A DNA stretch of 64,000 bases from Acholoe squamosa (taxonomy: Eukaryota > Annelida > Polychaeta > Phyllodocida > Polynoidae): assembly GCA_949317995.1 (NCBI GenBank), contig OX439038.1:70938659-71002658 (forward strand), given 5' to 3'. Within the stretch, counting starts at the first letter, position 1; each line of letters begins with the position of its first letter. The translations under genes and the position numbers were made by a program. This document shows, one piece after another, positions 33,603 to 45,696 of this stretch. The notes beneath the pieces were generated by a model. The model was not told the DNA's origin, did no database searches, and was given only the letters and a program-made list of their open reading frames with translations.

Positions 33603-34173
33603 TAATCTTCCCAATACTTATAGGACCAGTAACCGTTATTAACCACTGCATACAGTTAATGCATGGACAAAAGACTGACAAAGCAGATTTAACACAGTTA
33701 TATGTTATGTAATCACATTCTTTAGTGGTGGCATAAAAGTGCCATGCACAGTATCGTCGTCAGTATAAATTTAAATGTATCCTATATGCCTCAACAATCG
33801 CTCTCCCATTATCATCTCTTTGTTATCCATCTGTCTCATTCTGTACACTGTATGAACATGCCTGATGTAGCATTAAGTAACAAATGGATAAAGTAACCAC
33901 TGACATCCTGTACCTCTGCACTACCTCTGATATTACAACAATTTGGTCATCTAACGGAAGCCTCCATGTCTAGAACGTGTTAAACTTTTCTTTTAATAAA
34001 CGATAACCTAATTGCCCTCATTGAACCAAAAAAAGTTGGTTTGCTTTGGCATAGGCTTAGGCCATTTCATACCGATTTTAAGGGAGGCCCCTGTCACCAT
34101 ATCGAATATGATACTAGTACTACTGACTACACACCTGAAAGTCTTTCACATTATTTCATTTCTCTGGAATTAA
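33603..34173. other. Intergenic, nothing recognised
   Basis: AT-rich sequence without gene or repeat signals that I can support. Confidence 0.5.
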
Positions 34174-34481
34174 GGGAGTAATCATTTTTTAACAACAGGG
34201 GGGGGGGGCTAGTGGGTTTGCGCACGGACACGTGAAAAAATTCCCCCCCCTCTCAGCGGGTCAAAAAATTTTTGACCCCTCCTCAGAAGGTGAAAATTGC
34301 ATGCGAACGTGCCCTTTTAACCTATAGTAACGCATGGGCTTTTTCACTGAAAACAGGTGAAATTATTCAGGCGAAAATATTCAGACCCCTCCTGGTCAAG
34401 GGGTTGAAAGAATTCTGACCCCCCCCCTCTAACCCACCAGTCCCCTTCCCCCCCCCCCGTTGTTACAAAATGATCACTCCC
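34174..34481. mobile_element. PIF/Harbinger-like MITE, complete
   Basis: 308 bp, ends GGGAGTAATCA and TGATCACTCCC, flanked by TAA (34171-34173 and 34482-34484). Its body is the same family as 217-483 and 600-912, in the opposite orientation to the first. Confidence 0.8.
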
Positions 34482-35030
34482 TAAAATCAATAGAATTGAG
34501 AAAGTCTAGTCCAGACCCATTGGTGAGTCAATACATATTCTAAACACTGTGCACCCCGCAACCACCCTGGTGACCTACTTACAGCCTACCACAATAACCA
34601 GCACTGGTCCCACTGCTCCAGTGTGTAACTAGCCCCTGCAAGGAACACAGCCTACACAGCTAACACAGGTGAGCTGCGTGTGTATGATTATGTAAAGTCA
34701 CGTGCCTTTATTAATTGGACATTGTAGGTGTTATGAGTAAGGAGAGTTATTATTTGGGCCTACAGAATAGAAAGTTTCAACCGTAAAAATGTTGTTACAT
34801 TGGAGAATAGAGGAAGATGTGGAGTTTCCATGTGAATAGCTTAAATGCTGGTAGTGCATGGAGGTGTGACTTAGTCCATGAGCCAGAGGGGGTAATCGGT
34901 ATCATTTGGGGCACCAAGGTTCATGCTAATTTATTTTTAAAGTTAAGGGTCTAGGGATCATATTTTTTTGTGTTAGCACTTTGGCCGTGGTAGCCATCAT
35001 GGTCAGTTCGACCCGTTTCCATGGCAACCA
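34482..35030. other. Intergenic, nothing recognised
   Basis: No coding or RNA signal. The following repeat units begin near its end. Confidence 0.45.
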
Positions 35031-35720
35031 GGTAAAATTTTGAGATTTATAGAAAATATACATATTTGTCCATAACTTTAGCATAAATCTTTTTACATGA
35101 TTCCAAGGTCAAGGTCATGATTTTCAAGGTCAAAGTTTAAACAATGGCCTAAAATTAGCCCTATGTCACCTTCCAAATTTTCTATTTACCTTATAATAGC
35201 GTAAATGTCAACCATTTCAAGTTTCCTGATAGTGAAGGACTCTAGCTCACAGAATATGGAGGATGGACCTACATAGCAGTGACCCTTGGGTCAAGGTCAG
35301 GCTGTTTCCATGGCAACAAGGCAAAATGAGATTTACAGAAAATACACATATTTGTCCATAACTTTGGCTTTAATCATTCTTTTTACATAATTCCAAATCC
35401 TAAAATATACTACGCCATGAGCTTTATTGGGGCTACAAATTTTGTTGACTCTGGCCAAGGTCAAGGTCATGCTTTTCAAGGTCAAAGGGTATAAGAATGG
35501 CCTAAAAGTAGGCCTATGTGACCTTCCAAATGTTCTATTTTCCTTATAATCCTGTAAATGAGAAACATTTCAAGTTTCCTGTTAGTGAGGTACTCTAGCT
35601 CATGGAATATGGAGGATGGACTTAGATAGCAGTGACCTTTGTGTCAAGGTCAGGTGGTTTCCATGGGAACAAACTGAAATAATGAGATAAATGAAAATAA
35701 ACACATTTGTAACTTTCAGC
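35030..35720 (+). repeat. Imperfect ~350-bp direct repeats rich in TCAAGGTCA
   Basis: Two full and one partial unit share ACATATTTGTCCATAACTTT, AATGGCCTAAAA, TTTCAAGTTTCCTG and GTCAAGGTCAGG. Within 550 bp the motif (T/C)CAAGGTCA occurs eight times (near 35105, 35111, 35127, 35289, 35455, 35461, 35477, 35643). It is a dispersed repeat of unknown family; no coding. Confidence 0.7.
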
Positions 35721-35864
35721 TTCAAAATGGGCAACCACACTGGGACATGGTTGTTCTCAAAATGTGCATCCCGAAATGGGTACTTAGTTGAATTATGTCT
35801 CCTCCATCTGGGTTGAGAGCGGGTTTGGGCAGGGCAGCCTCATCTAATGAACTCTGTGATGACT

Positions 35865-36125
35865 GTTGCCCCTCCCATTCAGTCCACTGCCACCTCCTCC
35901 CTCCCCTTTCCGTCCTCTCCCCCTGCCATCTCCTCCCAACTCGCCTCCCCTTCATGTGCCCTCCACCTCCATCCTTCCCAACCCTCTCCTTCCCTCTACT
36001 CTCACTTCTCCCTTCCCTCCTCTTTCACTCCCTCCCTCTCTCCCTTATTTGCCCTCCTCTTATCACTCTCTTCAACTATTCCTTCACCTCCTCCTCCCCC
36101 CCTGTCCCTCCCTCCAGCACTGCTG
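35865..36125 (+). repeat. Polypyrimidine tract
   Basis: About 260 bases of C/T-rich low-complexity sequence with runs of CCCTCC and CTCCCTT. Open frames here (Ser/Pro-rich) are artefacts of composition. Confidence 0.9.
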
Positions 36126-37850
36126 TAAGAGATAGGCAGTCCCACCTTTTCTATACCATTAATACACAGGTAGGATAGTAGTAGGGATCAAGATATTTGA
36201 TTACACTGCAACACTGACTAGTGCTAAAAAATAACAAACCTCATGTCATTTGTTATTCTAGAAGACTGGCAAGGTATATATTGGTGGAGCGGGCACCAGC
36301 CCCTGTAGGCACCAGTCCATGGCAGACTTACTACCAAGTGGTTTGACACCAGGTGGCCCCTCTATGTAGTTTTACTGCCCAATACAAAACCTGGCAGTTT
36401 TAGGTATAAAACAACTGAAATAGACTACTAATTCACATATAGAGTAATGATGGGGAAACTTTCTAATTGTTTGGAAATACCTGGATGTTCCTAGTCAAAT
36501 ATACAGAACAAGGCCATCCCAGTAGTTATGAAGTGGCAACACAATTTCTATTGCATTGAACTTGCAACAAAAGCAAATATGCTACATACAGGCAATATGA
36601 ACTTGAAAGGATTCTTCTCTGCACCTACATGGGGAAATTGTGGAGGGAGATTAAGGCCAGAGGGTCACATCACTGAAGTCCATTCTCTTGGTTGGAAGAA
36701 GTTGATTTAAATGGATGGTTCTACTCTGCCAGTCCAATGATGTAGATCAGTATCAATAGATGTTGGAATAACTGGCAGATGGGGGGGGGGAGAGATTGAC
36801 AGCAAGATTTGTAATATAAATGGAATTTTCAATGTGTCACCATAAATATTTGATCATATCAGTAAGCCAACTTTGGGCCACACTAGAAATCCATGTTGAA
36901 CTGAATTTGAGGCCAAATTGCTATGCCTACTTTTAAACAGATCTGTGCCCAAATCGGTTAGCCCACTGTGGCCCAGACACTTTGCTGAAGACAAAAACTA
37001 TTGGGTGCCTATCGTGTTAACCCGTTGTGGCCTACATTGGATGCCCACTGTGGCCTAGACTCGGGCCACACCATGTTTGCTACTTCGGATGTTACATTCT
37101 GAATGTTCTATATACCCTCAAATTGTATAAATCTGCATCAATTCAGGTTTTCTGATAGCAAGGGACACTAGCTTACAGAATGTGGAATGTGGATTTTAGA
37201 TTTGGGTAAGGGTATGCCTGTTTCCATGGAAACCAATCAAGGATGAAAAATCTCTCCCCCATAGGCCTAGGATACTTTCCAAACATTTTGTTGTCCAAAA
37301 TATGATTTACATCCACCATTTCAACTTTTCTTATATTGGCATACACTGGCTTGATTAAAATGTTATGTAGACCTGGATAACGGTCAATCTTGGGGTCAGG
37401 TTGGGGCTGTTTTCATATCAGAAATACACACTGCTAAACAGGTGAAATTCACTTGATTGACCATGGCCAATAAGTACAAACAGTTTGATCAATCTCAGCA
37501 GGGGTTAAAGTCATGCCATTTAGGGTTTAAAGGAGAAATGTAAACTATAGGTCATGGTCAAGCTGTGATAACATGAAAAAATAAAGAGATTGAGAGTAGA
37601 TAAAGGGATTTGGCCATAACTCTGGTATGTAGAAAAGGTGACCATTTGAATAATTAACCTATCATGAAATCTTCACTGTTAAAAACATATGCTCATGACA
37701 ATTGCACACTTTATATGAATAAGACTTAGACCTATGCATCAGACTGAGGTGGTTCCCATGGTAATGGTTTCAAAGCTAAAGCACATATTTGAAATTTACT
37801 GTAAATTCTCTCAATTAAGTGACTTGCTACAGGGAGACCCAACTAAATGT
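36126..37850. other. Intergenic, weak repeat similarity
   Basis: Phrases such as GGTCAGGTTGGGGCTGTTTTCAT and TTTCCATGGAAACCA (37130-37420) recall the repeats at 35030-35720, suggesting an older copy. No gene. Confidence 0.4.
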
Positions 37851-37859
37851 CTTCTTGGT

Positions 37860-38320
37860 CCCTTAAAGAAAAAGCCTACCCTATTTTCATGATAGCGTAC
37901 TTTGATGGTATTTCGATCAATTAAAAAGATTCTGGCATGGATATTGAGATATGTGTCACTACAGAGGAGAGCAGCCGGTTTATTTGATGTATCTGATGAC
38001 GTCACATTTGACAAAATGCATTGTTTAAAATAAAAGGTGTAGCAAATGTGTTGTTATTTGGAGTATTATAAGGTGGTGTATTATGATACTGCACAGGAAC
38101 TTTCTGTTAGGTTATATTTTTATATTTCTCTAGGGAAATAGCAGAGCACACAAGAGGAAAACCTACAAAAAGAGCATCTGTTTGCAGTCTTCGAGTGCCA
38201 TGCTAGTATAAATAGGATGCATTTTGTAAATTGTGAAGTCATCGGATGCACCTGCTGCTCTCCTGTATTGTGACACATATTACAATAACCATGCCAGAAT
38301 ATGCAGCCACCAGCTCAGGC
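37860..38320. repeat. Inverted pair of a dispersed repeat
   Basis: The - strand of about 37930-38030 and the + strand of about 38205-38315 share ATGCATTTTGT, a GTCATC core, CTGCTCTCCT, AGTGACACATAT or a near variant, and CCATGCCAGAAT. The two copies face each other across about 170 bp. The family is unknown. Confidence 0.6.
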
Positions 38321-38768
38321 CTAATTAACATGCATTCTCGCGAGATTTCCAGTCATAGGGATTGAAGACACTCTATACATGGGATGAGTGTCCACACCTG
38401 TAGGTGTGAAGAGTCCACACCTGGGGGTGTGATGAGTGATATTGATAACCCCCATACTAACCATACCTTTGAAGCTGTATTTATATTCTTAAGCCACTAT
38501 GTGCTAATTAATGAGTCTTAAAAGTACTTCTGTGTGTAGGGTGGGAAAGAGTGGATTCCTAACCAGGAATTACATAAGTGACCCCTAAAACCAGTGTAAA
38601 TCACATGCTGGTGACCATGGTGCCACCCCCATCCCGCTAGGTCAGAATAGTTTCTCCCCTCTACCTTTATAATACCCCCTCCCTTCCCCACACTACCCCT
38701 GCCGCACCACTGCATCGATCAATGCCTAGTCCTATAGGACTCAGTATGGAGGCCTAGTGGAGCCACCA

Positions 38769-38835
38769 TTTTGAATTTCGCTGGTTGAGGTAAAACCAAC
38801 TGATTAGACATACCCTGATGGGTACCTTGTCCCTG
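38769..38835 (+). repeat. Short dispersed repeat
   Basis: CCATTTTGAATTTCGCTGGT followed by GATGGGTACCTTGTCCCT, also found on the - strand at about 7998-8085. Confidence 0.6.
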
Positions 38836-38939
38836 GTTTAAAAGACAGATAGGTGCAACTGGGTCAGACCAACAGGTGCAAATATGGCATGATTACTTGG
38901 CCAACTTCAGCCTTTGCCGGAGCTACAATATCTTTAAAG

Positions 38940-39905
38940 GTGACCTCAAACTACAGCCCTACCTGCTGGAACTTCCCATAAAGTATAGAATTGCACCACT
39001 GGTCTTTGTAGGGAAATAGAACTTCATGACCACATCTGCCCCCTGTGCTCCGGTAACAAAATAGGAGACAAAATACACTATATAAGAGACTGCAGTTTCT
39101 TCACAAATGAGTGTGGTACACTAATAAACTCAAATTAGCTTGTAGGTGATGTGAACACTAGAATCTCAGAGCTATTTAACACTAAAGATCTGCAGCAACA
39201 GATTAAGCTAGCAAAGTTTGTAAACCTTGTCATGTTTAAATTTACCTCTGGCAACCCCAACTGACTATAGCCAGGAACTGGGGCTAATTATAGACAGGCA
39301 CTAATTAGGCAAATAAATTATATGTGACATATTGGACTAAGCATGTCATGTTAAGAGCCATTAATTTGTTATATGCAATTGTGCTGCATTTAAAACAACC
39401 AAGAGTATTATATAGCAAATTACCTGTTACATGCCCACTACTCAAAATGTCTGGTGCTCATCTAGGAAGATGTAAATAACCAATGGTATTTACTTGTATC
39501 TACTCCCCTAGTTTACTTAGGTGATATTGTTATAATTAGATACCTGTAACCTTAGTTTGTGGAATGCCATATGGTATACTACTGTCATATCTAGTCCTGA
39601 CTACAGACTCGGTACTAAGCTAAACTAGGTGCTCATTAGCAATGTATGGTCATTGTGAACTGGTTTATTAAGGATGTATTGTCATGCCATGTTTAATAGT
39701 CTGTTTTCAAATCTAGCCTTAAGATAGTTGGTGCTACCTTAACTTGTATAGAAACATGATTTTGTAGTCAGGAAATATCCTGTGAAATATGTGTGACTAG
39801 ATTTAAGTTACTATTTAGTTTATTACTATGGAGTTTTGTATCTCATCTGTGTATTTCATGTACCTTAATGAGGTTTAGATAATAAAATCATTGTCATTGT
39901 TAACA
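38940..39905 (+). mobile_element. Non-LTR retrotransposon, 3' fragment
   Basis: A frame near 39017-39132 reads a LINE-type zinc knuckle, HICPLCSGNKIGDKIHYIRD followed by CSFF, preceded by a degraded YRIAPL segment. A non-coding 3' end terminates in AATAAAATCATTGTCATTG near 39882-39900. This is a 5'-truncated, mutated insertion. Confidence 0.65.
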
Positions 39906-40199
39906 ACCACTCCCAGGGACATGCTGGTCCCATCTTATCAGTTCTTATCAGTGTGTGTCATGGAACCAGCTCCAGACCAACTAGTGGCCAATATAATAGC
40001 TATGGCTTATTTAAGGGGGCCATGCATAAATTACGTCATGCAAAATTTGACCTTTTTTGACCCCCCTCATCTTTTTTTTGGTCAATTATGCAATGCTGAA
40101 GGTATATGGAAAATTAATTCTGTCATGCCGGGCCTGCTCTATCCCTTCCAGCATGATGTCATTTGTGTATAGCCCCATGGGTCTGGACTACTGAATTTG

Positions 40200-41125
40200 A
40201 TGGTGGTGTTTTAGGATGGGTTTATCTGCTCAGTGAGAAACTCGTGGACGACAACATAGGGCTGGAACAACAGTGGTTCTATAATGGAAGCCGTACAAGA
40301 AAGCCTCGGTACCCGTTACATGCTCAGCTTTTACCAAAGAGCGAGTGTCTTATATCAACAAATCCTATGCAAATTGCCCAGACCTGTCCACTCGGGCCAA
40401 AATCTTTAACAGCAATGATAACCTAACCTTGTCTAGCCTATCTAAATTCTGCAGAATAATCATGGATAATTTTAAATTATGCAGAAGTAATGATGCTAAT
40501 AGAAAGACGGGTAAGAAGAGAAAACCCAAGAGTAGAGAAAAAAATCAAAAAAACCTTACCAGAAATGTTCCTGGTGCTACAAAGTAAAGTGTATGTGTAG
40601 ATTAGATATGAAAGGGTAACAATAGATGTCAGATTATGGGTCCTATAAGATTATTCTGACCAGGTGCTAAACCCTGCCTTTGCTATAGTTTGAACTACAG
40701 GGTAATCCCTTGATATCTGTAGTGATTATTTATATACGTAACCTATTCATGTTTGTGTGCAATATCTGAACTCTTATGTTGACAATTAGCTGCTGATTGT
40801 CATCACAACACATTGAATATTGAGCCCAATACCAATAACTGGTCTATCATATCTACTAAGTCATTTATAAGTGTTAGTAACTAGTCTATTCATCATATTT
40901 ACTGTTTATGGATCTGACTCTTCTTATTCATACATGCTGGTGATTAATTAACCTACTATTTTATATTTATATGCATGTGTTGCGGTGTTGTCACTTCATT
41001 CATCCACAGGTAATTTGAGGACTCTGCTACATCGGGAATGCCACTGTAACTATCGGCTAAACCTGATTCTTTTCCTTTGTCCCAGAAGGGGCTGTGAATA
41101 AAAGAATTGAATTGAATTGTTACAA
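40200..41125 (+). mobile_element. Second non-LTR retrotransposon 3' end
   Basis: An open segment (40345-40587) with RAKIFNSNDNLTLSSLSKFC and a lysine-rich tail resembles the C-terminus of a CR1/L2-type ORF2. The element ends at GAATAAAAGAATTGAATTGA, the short 3' reiteration typical of these retrotransposons, near 41095-41119. Confidence 0.6.
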
Positions 41126-41220
41126 TGCTACAGCAGTAGTTCATACTTTTAACAGCAGGCCCCTGTAGCGGGCCATACACGGATCGGCAATGAACGATCT
41201 CGCAACAGGTGACATGGCCG

Positions 41221-41545
41221 ATATCATATACCATTTTATTATTCCAATTATCTTAACATATTACTGTATTAATCAAAGAATATATAAGAAATTAATACAG
41301 TGAATGTCTAGAAGAGCGTTCATACATTCTAGAAGAGCGTTCATGCTCCACTGAACACCAGCTATGTCAAATATACATAAGTTACATCACCTTTTCATAA
41401 TTTTCATTGGTGATTGGTACAACCTGAAAAAGAGCTCGTAGCTCAGCCCTGCTGCAGCAGTATATCATATACCATTTTATTATTCCAATAATCTTAACAT
41501 ATTACTGTATTGATAAAAGAATATATAAGAAATTAATACATTGTA
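41221..41545 (+). repeat. Direct repeat with 241-bp period
   Basis: ATATCATATACCATTTTATT begins at 41221 and again at 41462, each followed by about 85 nearly identical bases. Within the first unit TCTAGAAGAGCGTTCATAC-type sequence is itself doubled. Confidence 0.8.
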
Positions 41546-41621
41546 TGTCCACCTGAGCGTCCACGGTCCACTGAACACCAGCTAGGTGAATATACATAAG
41601 TTATAAGACCAAAGGAACCGA

Positions 41622-41768
41622 CCTCATGGTCCACTGCACAATATAATGATCTAATGGTCAAAGCAGACTGACCTCATGGTCCACTGCACAATATAATGAT
41701 CTAATGGTCAAAGCAGACAGACCTCATGGTTCACTGCACAATATAATGTCTTGTAGGTGAATGCAACC
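41622..41768 (+). repeat. 50-bp minisatellite (about 3 units)
   Basis: Units CTCATGGTCCACTGCACAAT start near 41624, 41674 and 41724. The third diverges at its end. Confidence 0.85.
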
Positions 41769-41903
41769 GGCCGTAACGGGTGCCTGGGCACCGCTGACGC
41801 CGTCATGAGTGTCTGAGCACCCAAGACTGAACAATAGGTTACATAAGTAACAACACCATAACCTTCCGGTCGCTCTAGCGTCGCTCTTGAGCAACCTAGG
41901 TCA

Positions 41904-42016
<113 letters not shown>

Positions 42017-42412
42017 CTCACAGGTGGAGTGGAACAGAACTTTATACTTTATAACCAATTGTATAATTACTGTGTGTGGAAATTACCTGCATATTAACAT
42101 TTGTATGACTGATACATAACAATACTGCCTAAGCTGAATAAACCAGTGATAACTGGAATAACACTAATAAGAGCTTGATATTCTTACTCTATATACCACT
42201 AGTCATATGATATTTCTCATATGACAACTTGATCATGCACAATTACTAGTATGACAGCCGACATGTGACATAGGCCTTAATGACATGAGGCAGAAAGATA
42301 ATGTAATGACATAGGTTCTTTCCCAATTTTGACATTGGTCAGAGATGGTATATTCTTGGAGGTGACATGGGGCATGGGGATTTGAATTTCATATGACAAG
42401 GGTATTTCTTAA

Positions 42413-42627
42413 CCCTTTAAGGGCAGAGCAAAAATTGTTGCCCTGGCCATGGGGACGGCCTCTGAAAAAAGCATAGTTCCTAGAGGACGAGCCTATTTTC
42501 AATTCCTATACTAATCCTATATAACTGGCATCGACTATAGTCGATGCTAGGCCTGCCATGGTGTCGACTATAGTCGATGCTAGGCCTACCATGGTGTCGA
42601 CTATAGTCGATGCTAGCCCTCAATGGG
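42413..42627. mobile_element. piggyBac-like MITE (215 bp)
   Basis: Ends CCCTTTAAGGGCAGAGC and GCCCTCAATGGG, flanked by TTAA at 42409-42412 and 42628-42631. Inside, the palindrome GCATCGACTATAGTCGATGC is repeated three times. A TTAA target and CCC ends are the piggyBac hallmark. It has the same length as the copy at 62903-63117, in opposite orientation. Confidence 0.85.
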
Positions 42628-42825
42628 TTAAAATCAACATGTGATTCGGAGGACCCCCCACATTCAGAGCCACTCATTTATGTATACCCTGCAACTTCGC
42701 TTAACCCCAATAAGTTATCTAGGTGGAAAAGCCCCCACTATATTTATATACATCTAGACAACAGTGTGGTTTCTGTATGTTTCTGGTGTATCGCTGTATG
42801 ATGAGTATGGTCTAGGCTATGTAAG

Positions 42826-43293
42826 TGTAGTGTTCTACCCCTCGATGTTCAATCGAATCTTTCGATAAACAACGAAGAACAACTATTCAGGTTCCAGTTA
42901 AAACTTTATTGTCTAATAACACATAGGCATCAGCCGTTCTCGATCACAGTTACAGGTGGAAGAGTTTGAACTCTAAAACAGGTTCGACACTAGGCCTTCT
43001 AGTGTCTACAGTTGATATTCCACATACACCTCCTCTGTGCAGCAGCACAGAGGAGTACTAGAATATGGTAGCCGGGCAGCCGCCAACCATCGCTCACGAT
43101 GGTCAGTCGGGGCTGGACTGACCCTGAGGAAGGCCGTACAACGACCTTATATACACTGGAGTCGAGGGCCACGTGACCAAGTGGTGACGTGGCGCCGGAC
43201 TCCAGCGCCCCCGGGCGTCGGGTAATAGAGGTGCTCTCGACGCCGCCCACGAGGACCACGAAGGTACCTCGAAGACGACGCGGGACCACCACA
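42826..43293 (-). repeat. 3' LTR of the large Gypsy element
   Basis: 468 bp, TGTAGTGTTC ... ACCACCACA on the + strand. On the - strand a TATATAA box is at 43153-43147, and an AATAAA signal lies about 90 bp from the 3' edge. Confidence 0.95.
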
Positions 43294-43305
43294 CCACCCC
43301 CCACT
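43294..43305 (-). other. Polypurine tract
   Basis: AGTGGGGGGTGG on the - strand abuts the 3' LTR, at the expected place for plus-strand priming. Confidence 0.7.
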
Positions 43306-43887
43306 AGACTGAAACGAGGTCTCTGAAAATTCAGATACCCCGGATCAGTCTAAACAATTAGATAATAATAGGAACTACTGGATCCGTCGACATAGTCGAC
43401 AGAAACAGTAGAGGAATATATAGAAATATAGTTTCTACTGTACTGTAGAAAAAAAATTATTATCACAGTTAATTATAAGGCGTTGCTCCATCCAACGTAG
43501 GAGACCAGTGTCGAAACACTGCTTCACGACCTGCTCCTGGTCGATCCGAGGGAGGCACGACCGGGTATGGCAACCGGGGTCGTGTCGTTTCCTCCCTGTC
43601 TCGTTGAGAAGCTCCTTCCAGCGTAGGAAGCCCATCGATAGTGTACAGTACTACTATGATGGTCCTTCGACCGTGAGGCCGAGGATGTGTGGCACCACCG
43701 GGCCCTAAGACCAGGGTGGCGTCGGATCCACACAGCTTCGCAGGAAGGTCTGGGGACTGGAAAGGTACCCCCACTCGTGGAGGGTACACCGTCGTCCGGG
43801 AATGAGTTCCCGGGGGTTCCGTGCTGACATCGAGACTCTGTTCGATGTCAGCGATCCAAGCTGAAGAGGAGGAGCAGTAGTATCATA

Positions 43888-45110
43888 CTACTGATCCTCC
43901 GAGATGGACCCTGTAGCGGCGTCGATTTCAGCCTGCTCTCCGTCAGTGCGCTCTTCAGGGCCCGAAAACGTCGGCGACTCCGGCAATGGGGCCACACGGT
44001 CCATTGTCGTACTCCAAGCCTCGTTAGAGTCCCCCTCAGCATCTGAGTGGAGAATGGCCGAGTCTGCTGAGTCGCTTCCGTCGTCGTCGTCGCTCTCCCG
44101 ACCTTCAAGGTCGTCCTTGTCTCCCTGGTCAGGGGGAGCCGTTGGAGATTGACCGAGGACATCGACGTCCCCGTCTATATCCATCGACTGTTCCGCCTTG
44201 GCAGGTTCTACTGCTTGGGCGGAAGCCGACGGGTCCGGGCAGACGGCTACATTCGCCGTGGCCAGAGGCGTGATGCCGTGAAGATCCGGATGGATCCTCG
44301 GTGACACCACTCTCTGGACCGGTGGCGGTGTAGGCTCGGTGGCTCCCGAGAGGGTTATCAAGGGAACCGAGGAGGAAGACGGGGCTGCTGGTGGGTAGAC
44401 GGAGGCACCGAGAGACCTTCCCGGGGTGTCAGGCTTGTCCTGCACCACCTGCTCTCGGCCCAACATCATCATAGCCGAGCTCAGACTGTCCATTTTTGGA
44501 GACAATTCTCTCAAAGGATTCGTCTGAGCCGCCAGCGTCCTGACGTCAGGGACCACTCCACCCTCGACGAGGTACCTCTGCGCTTCGCGAGAGGGCTCAG
44601 TTCGAACGGGCTTCAGGGTTCGGACGCCATGGTGCTTGTCCTTCATCCATTCCGAGAGTTGGACCCCGAAGACTCTAAAGAATTCGCGGTCGATTTCCTC
44701 CCAGCCTTCTATGATACTATCCCTCTTGGTAATATCATATTGGGCCTGTGACTCAAAGTTATTGAGACGCGTTCGGACATCGGTCAGACGAGAGTCCATC
44801 TCCATCTGAACGGTCTGGCGCGCCTCATCCCTAAGAGCCGGAAGAAGCTTGTTACGGATGGCCATGTTTGTTCTATCAAACAGGCCGAACAAGTAGGCAC
44901 TCGCTTCCTCACGAAATGCCTCACCGAATTTGTCGATAGCAGGGCTGCCCGTCATCTGTAGAAGTCCCTTACAACGTTCCACGAACGTCTTCGGGACCCC
45001 ACGTTTGACGCCATCGCCGTATGCAGGCTGTGCCAACTCCCAACACAAGGTTGCTGTCGGGGTGTCGGCGCCTGTCACGACGTTGGAGAAGCTAGCTCCT
45101 GCTGCTGAGG
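43888..45110 (-). CDS. Accessory open frame 3 of the Gypsy element
   Basis: A frame of about 400 codons, open from about 45120 and overlapping the end of the preceding frame in the -1 register. No ATG is at its 5' edge, so it may be expressed by frameshift or splicing, or be joined to the previous frame by an indel. The N-terminal half is helical and charged (RNKLLPALRDEARQTVQMEM); the C-terminal half is Pro/Ser-rich then strongly acidic (DDLEGRESDDDDGSDSADSA). There is no signal peptide or membrane segment, so it is not an obvious envelope protein. I do not recognise a family. Confidence 0.5.
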
Positions 45111-45605
45111 TCAGTGTCGGCCTCCCACGTGAACAAGCGGCGTGGCAGCTGGGGTGCTGTCTTCCGCTGCCGCAGGGGGTTTGACAGGGGGAGACGAGTT
45201 GGTGGTCACCTTGGGTTGCCGGTCACGGCCACTCCGGGATTCCACCGTCTTGCCTCCAGTTTTACCACCGCTGGTGCTTGGTTTGGCCGAACCGGTCAAA
45301 GCAGTCTTCGACTTTTTAGGAGCCGGGGCCGGGGCGGCTTTCGATGCCTTTTCGGGCTTTGAGGGAGCAGCCTGCGGCTTAGGCTTCTTGGGTTCAGTCG
45401 AACCGGCAGACTTCCCAGCCTCTGTAGAGTGGGGCCTCTTGTTCCCACTCGTAGAAGCTGTCGGTCCGGGGTCCCGAGGACGACTGGCCTCCTGCTTCTT
45501 CCGTTGCTCTACCCTGAACTCGGGGTAGGCACCGTAGAAAGCGGGCATCAGTTCCGGTCTGATGTACAGGCGCTTCGTAGACGGGGGTGCGGGGGCCATC
45601 CGCAT
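45111..45605 (-). CDS. Accessory open frame 2 of the Gypsy element
   Basis: From the ATG at 45605 about 164 codons (MRMAPAPPSTKRLYIRPELM start). The rest is basic and rich in Pro, Ala, Lys and Ser, with repeated KPSTSGGKTGGKT-like stretches, and looks disordered. It lies between frames 1 and 3 on the same strand. Function unknown. Confidence 0.45.
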   Translation of the reverse strand: MRMAPAPPSTKRLYIRPELMPAFYGAYPEFRVEQRKKQEASRPRDPGPTASTSGNKRPHSTEAGKSAGSTEPKKPKPQAAPSKPEKASKAAPAPAPKKSKTALTGSAKPSTSGGKTGGKTVESRSGRDRQPKVTTNSSPPVKPPAAAEDSTPAATPLVHVGGRH

Positions 45606-45696
45606 CCAGTGTCTAGTCGGTGCGCCTGTCTTTTCATTCCGTTCACACTTTCCAACCAGTGTTTCCACTAGTTAGATAGCGCCCTCGGCATTGTAC

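Noticed and set aside
35847-36178. Ser/Pro-rich open frames in three registers
   Set aside because: All three forward frames are open because the sequence is almost pure pyrimidine; low complexity, not coding.
42999-43304. Open frames inside the LTRs (also 58653-58954)
   Set aside because: They lie in both LTR copies across the U3 promoter region and have no recognisable product.
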